Made by a program: the position numbers and the translations under genes. DNA of 64,000 nt from Arcicella rosea (GTDB taxonomy: Bacteria; Bacteroidota; Bacteroidia; Cytophagales; Spirosomataceae): assembly GCF_014204325.1 (NCBI RefSeq), contig NZ_JACHKT010000001.1:124001-188000 (forward strand), in the 5' to 3' direction. The notes beneath the pieces were generated by a model. It worked only from the letters and a program-made list of their open reading frames with translations, was not told the DNA's origin and searched no databases. Shown here piece after piece: positions 27,175-35,478 of the stretch (within the stretch, counting starts at the first letter, position 1; each line of letters begins with the position of its first letter).

Positions 27175-28130
27175 TAGAAAGATTTTTCAAGAAAATAGTT
27201 TTGTTGTCTTTTCTAATTATCATTAGTTTATATGCTTTGGCTTTTGTGGTTGATAATGGTTTAAGGAAATCTAGAAATGAATATTATGCTGCTTGGAATG
27301 ATTTATTCGATGCTAAAATCAATGCTGATTTACTCATTTTAGGTTCATCAAGAGCTGAGTTTCATATTTCTCCTAAAATTATTGATAGTACTCTTCATCT
27401 TAATTCCTATAATTTGGGTATGTCTGCTTGGCATTTTGATATGCAATTGGCTCGTTTTAAGTTATACTTAAAACATAACAAAAAGCCCAAATTTATTATC
27501 CATAATGTTGATGTGTATGGCTTTGCTAAAAGAGCAGATGTAGTGAATCCTGAACAATTTTTACCTTTTATCAATGAGCCGATTATCTTAGAAACTACTA
27601 AAGGACATAAAGGTGAGTTTGATATTTATCAACAAAACATTCCCTTGTTAAAGTATAAAAATCGACAATCCTTGGTTTGGGAAGGAATTTGTAATTTTGT
27701 AAATCTGACTGCTTTGTATGATACTACCACAAAATACAAAGGCTACAGAGGTAATGTGTATGACTGGAACCAAGATTTTGAACGTTTCAAAAAGCGTTAT
27801 CCAAAAGGAGTGAAGTACTCTTTTAATAAAGAAATAAAAAAACAGTTTGAAGAATATCTCGCTTTTTGTGAACAGCAACATATCAAAGTAGTGCTTTTGT
27901 ATGCACCAGAATATTACGAAGTTCAGCCTTTGTATAAGAACAAAGCAACAATGATTGAAATGTGTAAAAATGCTACAAAACGTTATCATTGTTACTTTTT
28001 AGATTATTCAATCGATTCACTTTGCTATCAACGAAAGTATTTCTACAATTCTCAACATTTGAATAAACGTGGTGCTGAGATTTTCTCTCAGAAATTAGCA
28101 CTAGATGTAAAGCGTTTATTTCATCTTTAA
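27171..28130 (+). CDS. SGNH/GDSL-hydrolase-like protein with N-terminal membrane anchor
   Basis: 319 residues. One transmembrane helix (about 7-27), then an SGNH-like fold: LLILGSSRAEFHISPKII (block I, GSSR with the candidate nucleophile Ser at about 59-60), IHNVDVYGF, VVLLYAPEYY, and near the C-terminus NSQHLNKRGAEIFS, corresponding to block V with the catalytic His. DUF1574-like proteins of this kind are often involved in modifying surface polysaccharides. Coupled to the upstream lipoprotein gene by a 4-base overlap, suggesting a joint role at the cell envelope (inference). Confidence 0.75.
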   Translation: MIERFFKKIVLLSFLIIISLYALAFVVDNGLRKSRNEYYAAWNDLFDAKINADLLILGSSRAEFHISPKIIDSTLHLNSYNLGMSAWHFDMQLARFKLYLKHNKKPKFIIHNVDVYGFAKRADVVNPEQFLPFINEPIILETTKGHKGEFDIYQQNIPLLKYKNRQSLVWEGICNFVNLTALYDTTTKYKGYRGNVYDWNQDFERFKKRYPKGVKYSFNKEIKKQFEEYLAFCEQQHIKVVLLYAPEYYEVQPLYKNKATMIEMCKNATKRYHCYFLDYSIDSLCYQRKYFYNSQHLNKRGAEIFSQKLALDVKRLFHL

Positions 28131-28251
28131 TAAAAAACTGCCTACGTTTTCTTTGATGCTATGTTTATACAAAACATCATACTCAATTGAAATCCTTTAT
28201 CAATTTCCAATAAGTTTATCCATAAATTTGTATTCTAAGATTCAAAAAATA

Positions 28252-29181
28252 ATGACTATCAATACTGATTACCATCGCCCAATTATGCTTCAAGAATGTC
28301 TTGATGGACTTAATATTCGTCCTGATGGCGTTTATGTAGATGTTACTTTTGGTGGCGGTGGGCATTCAAGAGCTATATTAGCACAATTGGGAGAGAAAGG
28401 TAAGTTATATGGTTTTGACCAAGATCCAGACGCTAAAGTAAATGCTCAGGCTTTTGATGACCCACGTTTTACTTTTATTGAAGCTAATTTCAGAAACATC
28501 AAAAAGTATTTGCGTTTATATGGCGTAAAGAAAGTTGATGGTATCTTAGCCGATTTTGGTATTTCATCGCATCAAATTGATGAACCAACTCGTGGGTTTT
28601 CGACACGCTTTGAAGGAGATTTAGATATGCGGATGAATCAAAAGGCAGATGTTTCGGCATATACTATTGTCAATGAATATTCTGAAGCACAATTACATAA
28701 AATTCTGGGTATGTATGGCGAAATCAAGAATGCCCGAACTTTGGCAAACGCTATTCATAGTGCAAGATTGAATTCTCCTATTAAGACAACGGGTGAATTG
28801 AAGGCTATTTTAGAAAAGTATGCCCCTAAATTCAAAGAGTTCAAGTATTTTGCACAGGTTTTTCAAGCCATTAGAATTGAAGTAAATCAAGAATTGGAAG
28901 TGATTGAAGAGTTTTTGGAACAGATTCCTGATTTGTTGAAAGACGAAGAAAGTAGATTATGTATCATGACTTTCCATTCTTTGGAAGATAGATTGGTGAA
29001 GAATTATATCAAAGCTGGAAACTTCAAAGGCGAACCCGATAAGGATATTATTTACGGAACTGTTACAAAGCCTTTGATGGCAATCAATAAAAAACCGATA
29101 GAAGCTTCTCCTGAAGAATTATCTATCAACGGAAGAAGTAGAAGTGCTAAACTTAGAATTGCAGCTTTAGCTGAAAAATAA
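28252..29181 (+). CDS. rsmH: 16S rRNA (cytosine(1402)-N(4))-methyltransferase
   Basis: 309 residues from the ATG at 28252; the longer open frame upstream is not family sequence. DYHRPIMLQECLDGLNI start, SAM-binding VDVTFGGGGHSRAI (about 35-48) and GFDQDPDA, ADFGISSHQID (about 103-113) and TFHSLEDRLVK (about 240-250) are diagnostic. First gene of the dcw (division/cell wall) cluster here. mraZ, which usually precedes it, is missing. A -7-like TAAATTTG ends 21 bases before the ATG. Confidence 0.95.
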   Translation: MTINTDYHRPIMLQECLDGLNIRPDGVYVDVTFGGGGHSRAILAQLGEKGKLYGFDQDPDAKVNAQAFDDPRFTFIEANFRNIKKYLRLYGVKKVDGILADFGISSHQIDEPTRGFSTRFEGDLDMRMNQKADVSAYTIVNEYSEAQLHKILGMYGEIKNARTLANAIHSARLNSPIKTTGELKAILEKYAPKFKEFKYFAQVFQAIRIEVNQELEVIEEFLEQIPDLLKDEESRLCIMTFHSLEDRLVKNYIKAGNFKGEPDKDIIYGTVTKPLMAINKKPIEASPEELSINGRSRSAKLRIAALAEK

Positions 29182-29193
29182 AAGGAAATAACA

Positions 29194-29571
29194 ATGGCAA
29201 AAAATGTATCACGTGCACCCAAAGCTAGTCAGTCAACTAACAGACCTAGCAAAGGTATTTTTGCTTTTTTTGATAAGATTTTTAACATGGATAGAATATT
29301 GGGTGGCGAATTTCCTGCCAGCCAATTACGCTATGTATTGTGGGTTTCAGCATTGATTGTGATTTACATCGTTTCATCACTAAATGCTGAAAGTTTAATT
29401 CATAAAATAGACAAAGCGAAATTTGCTTTGGAAGAGAAAAGAGCAGATTATACTACCCAAAAAGCTGATTTTATGAAAGCTGGAAAGCAATCTGAAATCA
29501 TTAAAAAGGTAGAACCAATGGGTTTGGAGGAAAACAAAGTACCACCAACTAAAATTGTGGTAGAAGAATAA
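29194..29571 (+). CDS. ftsL: FtsL-like cell division protein
   Basis: 125 residues: cytoplasmic basic N-terminus, one transmembrane helix at about 51-67 (VLWVSALIVIYIVSSLNA), then a coiled-coil-prone segment. This topology and position, 12 bases after rsmH, fit the Bacteroidota FtsL-like protein that bridges FtsB/DivIC and FtsQ at the septum. FtsL sequences are poorly conserved, so position carries much of the call. A FtsB/DivIC partner lies at 52.1 kb. Confidence 0.8.
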   Translation: MAKNVSRAPKASQSTNRPSKGIFAFFDKIFNMDRILGGEFPASQLRYVLWVSALIVIYIVSSLNAESLIHKIDKAKFALEEKRADYTTQKADFMKAGKQSEIIKKVEPMGLEENKVPPTKIVVEE

Positions 29572-29587
29572 GAAAATTCGCTAATGC

Positions 29588-30172
29588 TTACATCTTAATA
29601 CTGTTGATTAACTTACTGAAATTGCTCGGGTCAATGCCAATATAATTTGCTAAGTATTTATGCGGCACAATTTGTAAAATGTGTGGACTTCTTCGTAATA
29701 ATTGTTGAAACTTTTCTTCCGACGAAAAGCATTGTAGTTCTACCAATCTCTCTAATATACCCGAAAACACTCCCGTTAATCCTTTTCGTAATAAAACTTC
29801 TATTGCTGGTTTATTAATCAACAATTCCTCTATTTGAGCGTATGAAGCCCGCAAAAAAACTGATGGACTTAGCGTTTCATAATAATATCGGGAAGGTTTT
29901 TGATTCATCATTGAATCCAACACTCCACCGAAATTAGCTTGATAAGAGAATACCAACGTTGCTTCACGATGATGCTCATCCAAATAATACAATCTTTGTA
30001 AGCCCTCCAGTACGAAATACAAATACTTTTCCACACTCCCAGCTTGTGTTAATACTTCCTTTCTTTTTGCTGTATAAGGTTTAAACAAAGTATAAAAATC
30101 CTCAAAGTCTTCTTCTGATAGCGGATGAATATGATTGACTGTTTGTTGGAGTAAAAGCTTTTGATGATTCAT
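29588..30172 (-). CDS. Crp/Fnr family transcriptional regulator
   Basis: 194 residues: cyclic-nucleotide-binding-like domain (about 25-110, with VLTQAGSVEKYLYFVLEGLQRLYY in two strands split after EKYL) and a C-terminal helix-turn-helix HKYLANYIGIDPSNFSKLIN. Its gene points towards ftsL and interrupts the division cluster. Its own upstream region runs into the 30.4-kb tandem array. Paralogue of the regulator at 7.2 kb, with low identity apart from the HTH pattern. Ligand and targets unknown. Confidence 0.85.
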   Translation of the reverse strand: MNHQKLLLQQTVNHIHPLSEEDFEDFYTLFKPYTAKRKEVLTQAGSVEKYLYFVLEGLQRLYYLDEHHREATLVFSYQANFGGVLDSMMNQKPSRYYYETLSPSVFLRASYAQIEELLINKPAIEVLLRKGLTGVFSGILERLVELQCFSSEEKFQQLLRRSPHILQIVPHKYLANYIGIDPSNFSKLINSIKM

Positions 30173-30992
30173 TGTTTATCGTTTTGTGCATCAATCAAAT
30201 ATAAGGTAATTTGTAAATTGAACAGATTGACACTTTCATAGTACTAGCAATTTTCAAGAAATTAAATTTAATGATGTTGCATAAAGAGAAATTTTTGCTA
30301 ATACTTTAGGCTGTTGTTTAAGAAGATTGAGAAATCTATTTTTTAACAATGGTTGAATTTTTTAAAAGATGAAAATATGTATTTTTTCATTATGATGAAA
30401 TTTTTCCTATAAGCTGAGAGATTTTTCGTATGAGAAACAGAGCATCTCTTATACGAAAAATTATTTTTCCTATAGATGACAAAGCATTTCTTATAGACGA
30501 TAAAGTTTTTCTTGTAGGATATAAGCATTTCCTATAAGCGAAACTATTTTTCCTATAGATGATAGAGCATTTCTAGTTTACGGAGAATTTTTTCTTGTAG
30601 GAAATAGAGCATTTCTAGTTTACGGAGAATTGTTCCTTGTAGGAAATAGAGTATTTCTGGTTTACGAAAATATTTTTCTTGTAGGAAATAGAGCATTTCT
30701 GGTTTACGGAGATTTTTTTCTTGTAGGAAAAAGAGTATTTCTAGTTTACGGAGAAGTTTTTCTTGTAAGAAATAAAGCATTTCTAGTTTACAAAAAACTA
30801 TTGCTGACAAGAAAAATAGCTAAAAAAGGCGTTAAAAGACTGTGTTTGGGTTTGTTTATTTTCTAGCAATCGCTTTTAAACACCATAATTGCAGATGAAT
30901 AATTAACCAATCTAAGCGACAGAAAAGGCTTGAAATATTAAAGAACCTCGTTAAATTGAGGCAAATAATACTTTTAAACAATTTAATTTATC
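30173..30992. other. Divergent intergenic region with 42-bp tandem array
   Basis: 820 bases between a Crp/Fnr gene (minus) and the Kelch gene (plus). More than half is the array at 30380-30805. The flanks are AT-rich without a gene. Several ORFs that cross the array on both strands are products of its period and are not accepted as genes. Confidence 0.6.
30380..30805. repeat. 42-bp tandem array made of two 21-bp half units (array 2)
   Basis: ATTTC(T/C) occurs at 30486, 30527, 30569, 30611, 30653, 30695, 30737 and 30779: six consecutive steps of exactly 42 bp, preceded by one of 41; an ATCTC variant at 30444 extends it by 42. Each unit consists of a half like GCATTTCTAGTTTACGGAGA and a half like TTTTTTCTTGTAGGAAATAG, each 21 bp. 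The 3' half of the array is nearly uniform, the 5' half has drifted but kept phase. Not CRISPR: no unique spacers. Confidence 0.9.
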
Positions 30993-31973
30993 ATGAAAAT
31001 TTATCGACACATTTTAACGCTTTCTTTATTGTTTATTACTTTGATAAACAATTACTTACATGCACAAACTTGGGAAACTATTAGTCCTGAAAACAATTGT
31101 ACTAAGCGATTAGAAAATACACTCGCCGCTGTTGGGGATAAATTAGTTTTATTAGGTGGAAGAACCGTAAAATCAACAGAAGTTTATGACATTAAAACAA
31201 AAACATGGACAAAACTAGCCGATGCTCCTTTAGAAATTCATCATTTACAGGCTGTTACTTTTCAAAATGAAGTTTATGTAATGGGTGCTTTGACGGGACA
31301 ATATCCGCATGAAACGCCCATTCCTAATATTTACATTTTTAATCTTCAAAAGAATGAATGGCGAAAAGGTCCAGAAATTCCTAGCGATAGATTAAGAGGG
31401 TCTGCGGGTTGTGTGGTATATAAAAATAAAATTTACATGGTTTGTGGTATTCAAGATGGACATTGGGACGGTCATGTTGCATGGTTGGATGAATATGATC
31501 CACAGAAAAACACTTGGCGTAAGCTTGCCGACGCTCCGCATGTTCGTGACCACGTGAGTGTAGCCGTGATTAAAGATAAATTATACTTGGCAGGAGGAAG
31601 ACGTTCAACGGCAAAGATTAATCAAGTATTAAACTTAACAGAACCTGCTGTAGATGTTTATGATTTTAAACAAAATACTTGGGAAACATTGCCTGAAAAT
31701 TTAAACATTCCAACACAAAGAGCGGGATATTCAGCAGTAGCATTGGGGAATAAAGTGTTGATTATTGGGGGTGAAAGTCCTGCACAAGTTCCTGCCCATA
31801 GCGAAGTAGAAGCTTATGATGTTGATAAAAAAGCATGGTTAAAATATCCAAGTCTAAATCAAGGTCGTCATGGAACAGGAGCAGTTGTGGTAAAAGGAAA
31901 AGTATATACCATAGCAGGTTCAGGAAACAGAGGCGGTGGCCCAGAACTTGAAGCAATAGAAGTATTAAAATAA
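30993..31973 (+). CDS. Secreted Kelch-repeat beta-propeller protein
   Basis: 326 residues with a signal peptide (about 1-25, ending LHAQ). About six Kelch repeats follow, each with a DxxxxxW(E/R)KL-type strand: VYDIKTKTWTKLADAP, IFNLQKNEWRKGPEIP, EYDPQKNTWRKLADAP, VYDFKQNTWETLPE, AYDVDKKAWLKYPS, with GG pairs between (LLGGRTV, LAGGRRS, IIGGES). Such propellers bind proteins or sugars; some are galactose-oxidase-like, but no copper/tyrosine site is evident. It precedes an orphan LytS-type kinase with a hairpin between them. Confidence 0.9.
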   Translation: MKIYRHILTLSLLFITLINNYLHAQTWETISPENNCTKRLENTLAAVGDKLVLLGGRTVKSTEVYDIKTKTWTKLADAPLEIHHLQAVTFQNEVYVMGALTGQYPHETPIPNIYIFNLQKNEWRKGPEIPSDRLRGSAGCVVYKNKIYMVCGIQDGHWDGHVAWLDEYDPQKNTWRKLADAPHVRDHVSVAVIKDKLYLAGGRRSTAKINQVLNLTEPAVDVYDFKQNTWETLPENLNIPTQRAGYSAVALGNKVLIIGGESPAQVPAHSEVEAYDVDKKAWLKYPSLNQGRHGTGAVVVKGKVYTIAGSGNRGGGPELEAIEVLK

Positions 31974-31980
31974 AAAGAGA

Positions 31981-32022
31981 ATCCCTGCTGAAAGCTATAG
32001 AATACATGTTTTCAGCAGGGAT
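31981..32022 (+). terminator. Stem-loop after the Kelch gene
   Basis: Stem ATCCCTGCTGAAA / TTTCAGCAGGGAT, 13 bp perfect, without a T tract. Transcription stop or stability element. Confidence 0.6.
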
Positions 32023-32084
32023 GTCAGTGAAAATGGAATTTATCAATAAACAAACACAATTTAAGCGTAAACCTATTTTTTGTA

Positions 32085-33185
32085 ATGGAAAAAATTACCG
32101 ATTTATTTCTGAGAGTATATCCAATTGAAGGAGTTTCTAGTCAAAGGAGAGTATTGTTGCATATTGTATTTTGGGTATTGCTCTATTTGTCTTTTTGGGT
32201 AATTTTAGTTTTACCTACAGCGAGTTTAGGTTACAAGTTCATATCAGTAACTTATATTTCTACTCTTAATATGATTTTGTTTTATTCAATCATCTACTTA
32301 ATATTACCAAGTTGGGGATCTAATGGAATTAAAAAATATGTCATAACATTTTTGGGTACAGTTACTATTCTTTTAATAATGGCTGTACTTTCATATTTAA
32401 GGGTTAAGATAGTTGTTGAAAATAAGTGGTTAATTTATCAGTTGTCCAGTGATAAATATTGGAAGCATTATTATAATGAAGGAGTATGGTATTTCTTTAA
32501 AACTAGAGATATGATTGGTTATACTCTTGAAATCTTTCTTACTGCCTTACCAGCCTTTTTTATTAAACTTACTCGTTCATTGGCTAAAAGCGTTTCTGAA
32601 AAGAAGCAAATAGAAATCGATTATCTAAGAACACAAATTAATCCTCATTTCTTAACCAATACACTTAACAATATCTACAGCCTTACTATTACAGAAGACA
32701 AACGTAATGGTGATGCAATATTATCGTTATCAAGTTTGTTAGATTATGTACTTTATGAATCTAATCAACATACCATAAGCTTAGAAAGAGAAGTTAATTT
32801 CTTGGCAAATTTTATAGCATTAGAGAAAATCAGAAATACCAAAAGACTGGAAGTAAGTTTTGATATAGAAGGGGAAATTAAGGGGAATATTCCTCCGATG
32901 ATACTCATTACTTTTGTTGAAAATGCTTTTAAACACAGTATCGGAGATTTAAACTCAAAATGCTACATTAAAATACTTTTAAAAGTTGACAATAATAATT
33001 TGGTGTTTGAGGTAGTAAATAGTAAATCCGATACTTCAGCAACAAACAGAAAGAAAACTTTCGGAGGGATAGGTTTAAATAATGTAAAAAAACGTTTATC
33101 AACACTTTATCCAAATAAGCATGAACTTGAAATACACAATCAAGCAGAAACCTATATCATTCAGCTCAAGTTGCCTTTATCTTAG
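32085..33185 (+). CDS. LytS/YehU-type sensor histidine kinase
   Basis: 366 residues of the His_kinase (PF06580-type) family. Four hydrophobic segments at about 25-44, 55-74, 85-103 and 145-162 anchor it in the membrane. The phospho-acceptor motif is QINPHFLTNTLNNIYSL with His188; the ATPase lobe shows FVENAFKHSI (N box) and GGIGLNNVKKRL (G box). Such kinases are usually followed at once by a LytTR response regulator; none is here, so it is an orphan and its partner must be elsewhere. It sits inside the split division/cell wall cluster, upstream of the penicillin-binding protein gene. Confidence 0.9.
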   Translation: MEKITDLFLRVYPIEGVSSQRRVLLHIVFWVLLYLSFWVILVLPTASLGYKFISVTYISTLNMILFYSIIYLILPSWGSNGIKKYVITFLGTVTILLIMAVLSYLRVKIVVENKWLIYQLSSDKYWKHYYNEGVWYFFKTRDMIGYTLEIFLTALPAFFIKLTRSLAKSVSEKKQIEIDYLRTQINPHFLTNTLNNIYSLTITEDKRNGDAILSLSSLLDYVLYESNQHTISLEREVNFLANFIALEKIRNTKRLEVSFDIEGEIKGNIPPMILITFVENAFKHSIGDLNSKCYIKILLKVDNNNLVFEVVNSKSDTSATNRKKTFGGIGLNNVKKRLSTLYPNKHELEIHNQAETYIIQLKLPLS

Positions 33186-33323
33186 AAACTTTCTATCAGC
33201 ATATTTACCATAGTTTTTTCATTTCATCCTTTTCTCGCTTTCTTCAAGCTTTTAGTATCTTTGTGGATATGGTAGTTTGCAACAAGTACTTCCAGCCATT
33301 TTATTGTTAGATTTCTTATATCA

Positions 33324-35438
33324 ATGAACATCAAAAAAGACATAGTCATGAGGCTTCGCTTCGTGTTTTTGCTAATCCTTCTCTTTGCAGGAGGTATTAT
33401 TTGGCGTATTGTTCAATTGCAAAATATCGAAGGGGAAAAATGGCGTAAAGCATCTAGTCTCAGATACGTTAGTGAAAGAACGATTGAAGCTGTTCGTGGG
33501 AATATTTATGCTGATGATGGTAGTTTATTAGCTACTTCTTTACCGAAATATCGTTTAGGCTTTGATCCGCTTGTTTCTTTGTCAGATAAAAACAGAAGGA
33601 TTTTTGATGATGGAATTGAAGAACTTTGTAAAAAACTCTCCAACTTTTATGGTGATAAAGACTGGAAAGATTATTATTCAATGATTAATCTGGCTCGTCA
33701 TGAAAAAGACCGCTACATTCTTTTAAACAATTCTTTGATTGATTTTCAAGATGTAAAAATGATGAAGAAATGGCCAATTTTTAAAGAAGGAAAATATAAA
33801 GGCGGAGTAGTTTTTGAAAAAGTAAATGTTCGTTATAACCCTTTTGGTAAAATGGGTTTCCGAACCATTGGGTATAAAAAAGACAAAGAGAAAGTAGGCA
33901 TTGAAAATAGTTTTGATAGTCAATTAGCGGGAGTTCCCGGTAAAGGTATTTTTGAAAAGATAGGACAAGGAAGTTTCCGTCCGATTGATGGCGGAGAAGA
34001 AGCGATACCTATTCCGGGTTTAGATATTCATACCACTATTAATGTCAATATTCAAGACGTTGCAGAAAGTTCTTTACTGAGAGCCTTGAAAAGGTCGGGT
34101 GCAGATAAAGGTTGCGTTGTTGTGATGGAAGTAGCCACAGGAGAAATCAAAGCGATGACTAACCTTACTAGAATGCGTGATACTTCTAATTATGCAGAGA
34201 CTTATAATCATGCTGTATTAGGTTTGACCGACCCCGGTTCTGTATTCAAATTAGCTTCGATGGTTGCTTTAATGGAAGAATGGAATCTATCTAATGAAGA
34301 ATTAGTAGAAACAGGAGATGGCAAAATGAAGATTGGAGACAAAATTCTGGAAGATTCTAAAACAACAGGTTATGGAACAATAACAGCCCAATCTGTTTTT
34401 GAACACTCTTCAAATGTTGGTACTGCTAAATTGATGTTAAAGTATTTTGGAAAAGGAAATGAAAAGAAGTATTATAAAAAATTGCATGATTTTCATTTAG
34501 ATCAACGACTGAATTTTCAATTACGGCCTGACGCCATTCCTAGAATTAGTCCGCCGAAAAAAGGAGACATTACAGGTTTGCCTTGGAATTCTATCGGATA
34601 TGGGATGTTATTAACGCCACTTCAAATGTTAACCTTTTATAATGCCATTGCAAATGATGGCAAATGGATTCAGCCTATTATCGTAAAAGAAACCAGAGTA
34701 GCCGATAAAGTAGAAGATGATTTCAAGTTGAAACAAGAAGTAGATGAAAATCCGATTTGTTCAGAAGAAACACTTAAAAAAGTAAGAAAAATGCTTGAAG
34801 GTGTGGTAGAAAGAGGAACAGCATCGAACATCAAAAATGATTTATATAAAATTGCAGGAAAAACAGGTACTTCTCAAAAACTAATCAATGGTAAGTATCG
34901 CAAAGGAATGTATTACACTTCATTCATTGGTTATTTTCCTGCTGATGCACCCAAATACAGTTGCGTAGTAGCGATTGATAATCCGAGAGGAGTAAAAAAA
35001 GAAGCACTTTTTGCGAGTGATGCCTCTGCACCAGTATTCAAAGAAATTGCGGATAAGATTTACGCTTGTGATATTCAAATGCACAAATTATTAGCAAAAG
35101 ATGCAAACGGAGGAGTAAAGCTTACGAGTCAGAAACAGATAGCACATACTTCGGACATTAAAGCAATCAATGAAGAATTTGGTATTGAAAGAAAACCAAG
35201 CAACGAAGGTTGGTCAGTGATGCAAGCTGAAAACGGTAAAGTACATTATGAAGAACACAGTAATCCTAAAAATAAAGTACCTGATTTAAGAGGAATGTCT
35301 CTGAGAGATGCACTTTATGTGTTAGAAAACAAAGGTTTTAAAGTAAGTTACTCAGGTTTTGGAAAAGTGAAAAGTCAATCCATTCCTCCAGGAGTATTTG
35401 CTGCGAAGAATAGAACCATTGGTTTAGTATTGAATTAG
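33324..35438 (+). CDS. ftsI: Penicillin-binding protein (FtsI/PBP2-like) with C-terminal PASTA domain
   Basis: 704-residue class B PBP, the septal transpeptidase. One N-terminal transmembrane helix (about 9-27), dimerisation domain with RGNIYADDGSLLATS, and transpeptidase motifs: SxxK at S306-K309 (GSVFKLA), SxN at S362-S363-N364, KTGT at 513-516. A single PASTA domain closes the protein (VPDLRGMSLRDALYVLENKG). The ATG at 33324 is used; MRLRF eight codons later is possible. It should follow ftsL directly in the canonical cluster but is 3.75 kb away here. Confidence 0.94.
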   Translation: MNIKKDIVMRLRFVFLLILLFAGGIIWRIVQLQNIEGEKWRKASSLRYVSERTIEAVRGNIYADDGSLLATSLPKYRLGFDPLVSLSDKNRRIFDDGIEELCKKLSNFYGDKDWKDYYSMINLARHEKDRYILLNNSLIDFQDVKMMKKWPIFKEGKYKGGVVFEKVNVRYNPFGKMGFRTIGYKKDKEKVGIENSFDSQLAGVPGKGIFEKIGQGSFRPIDGGEEAIPIPGLDIHTTINVNIQDVAESSLLRALKRSGADKGCVVVMEVATGEIKAMTNLTRMRDTSNYAETYNHAVLGLTDPGSVFKLASMVALMEEWNLSNEELVETGDGKMKIGDKILEDSKTTGYGTITAQSVFEHSSNVGTAKLMLKYFGKGNEKKYYKKLHDFHLDQRLNFQLRPDAIPRISPPKKGDITGLPWNSIGYGMLLTPLQMLTFYNAIANDGKWIQPIIVKETRVADKVEDDFKLKQEVDENPICSEETLKKVRKMLEGVVERGTASNIKNDLYKIAGKTGTSQKLINGKYRKGMYYTSFIGYFPADAPKYSCVVAIDNPRGVKKEALFASDASAPVFKEIADKIYACDIQMHKLLAKDANGGVKLTSQKQIAHTSDIKAINEEFGIERKPSNEGWSVMQAENGKVHYEEHSNPKNKVPDLRGMSLRDALYVLENKGFKVSYSGFGKVKSQSIPPGVFAAKNRTIGLVLN

Positions 35439-35478
35439 AAGTAAAGATTAAAAATAAAATTTCTTTTAAAAATTTATC

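Noticed and set aside
30553-30866. ORFs on both strands through array 2 (FLQEK and FLVGN repeats)
   Set aside because: Both strands cannot plausibly be coding; they follow from the 42-bp unit lacking stops.
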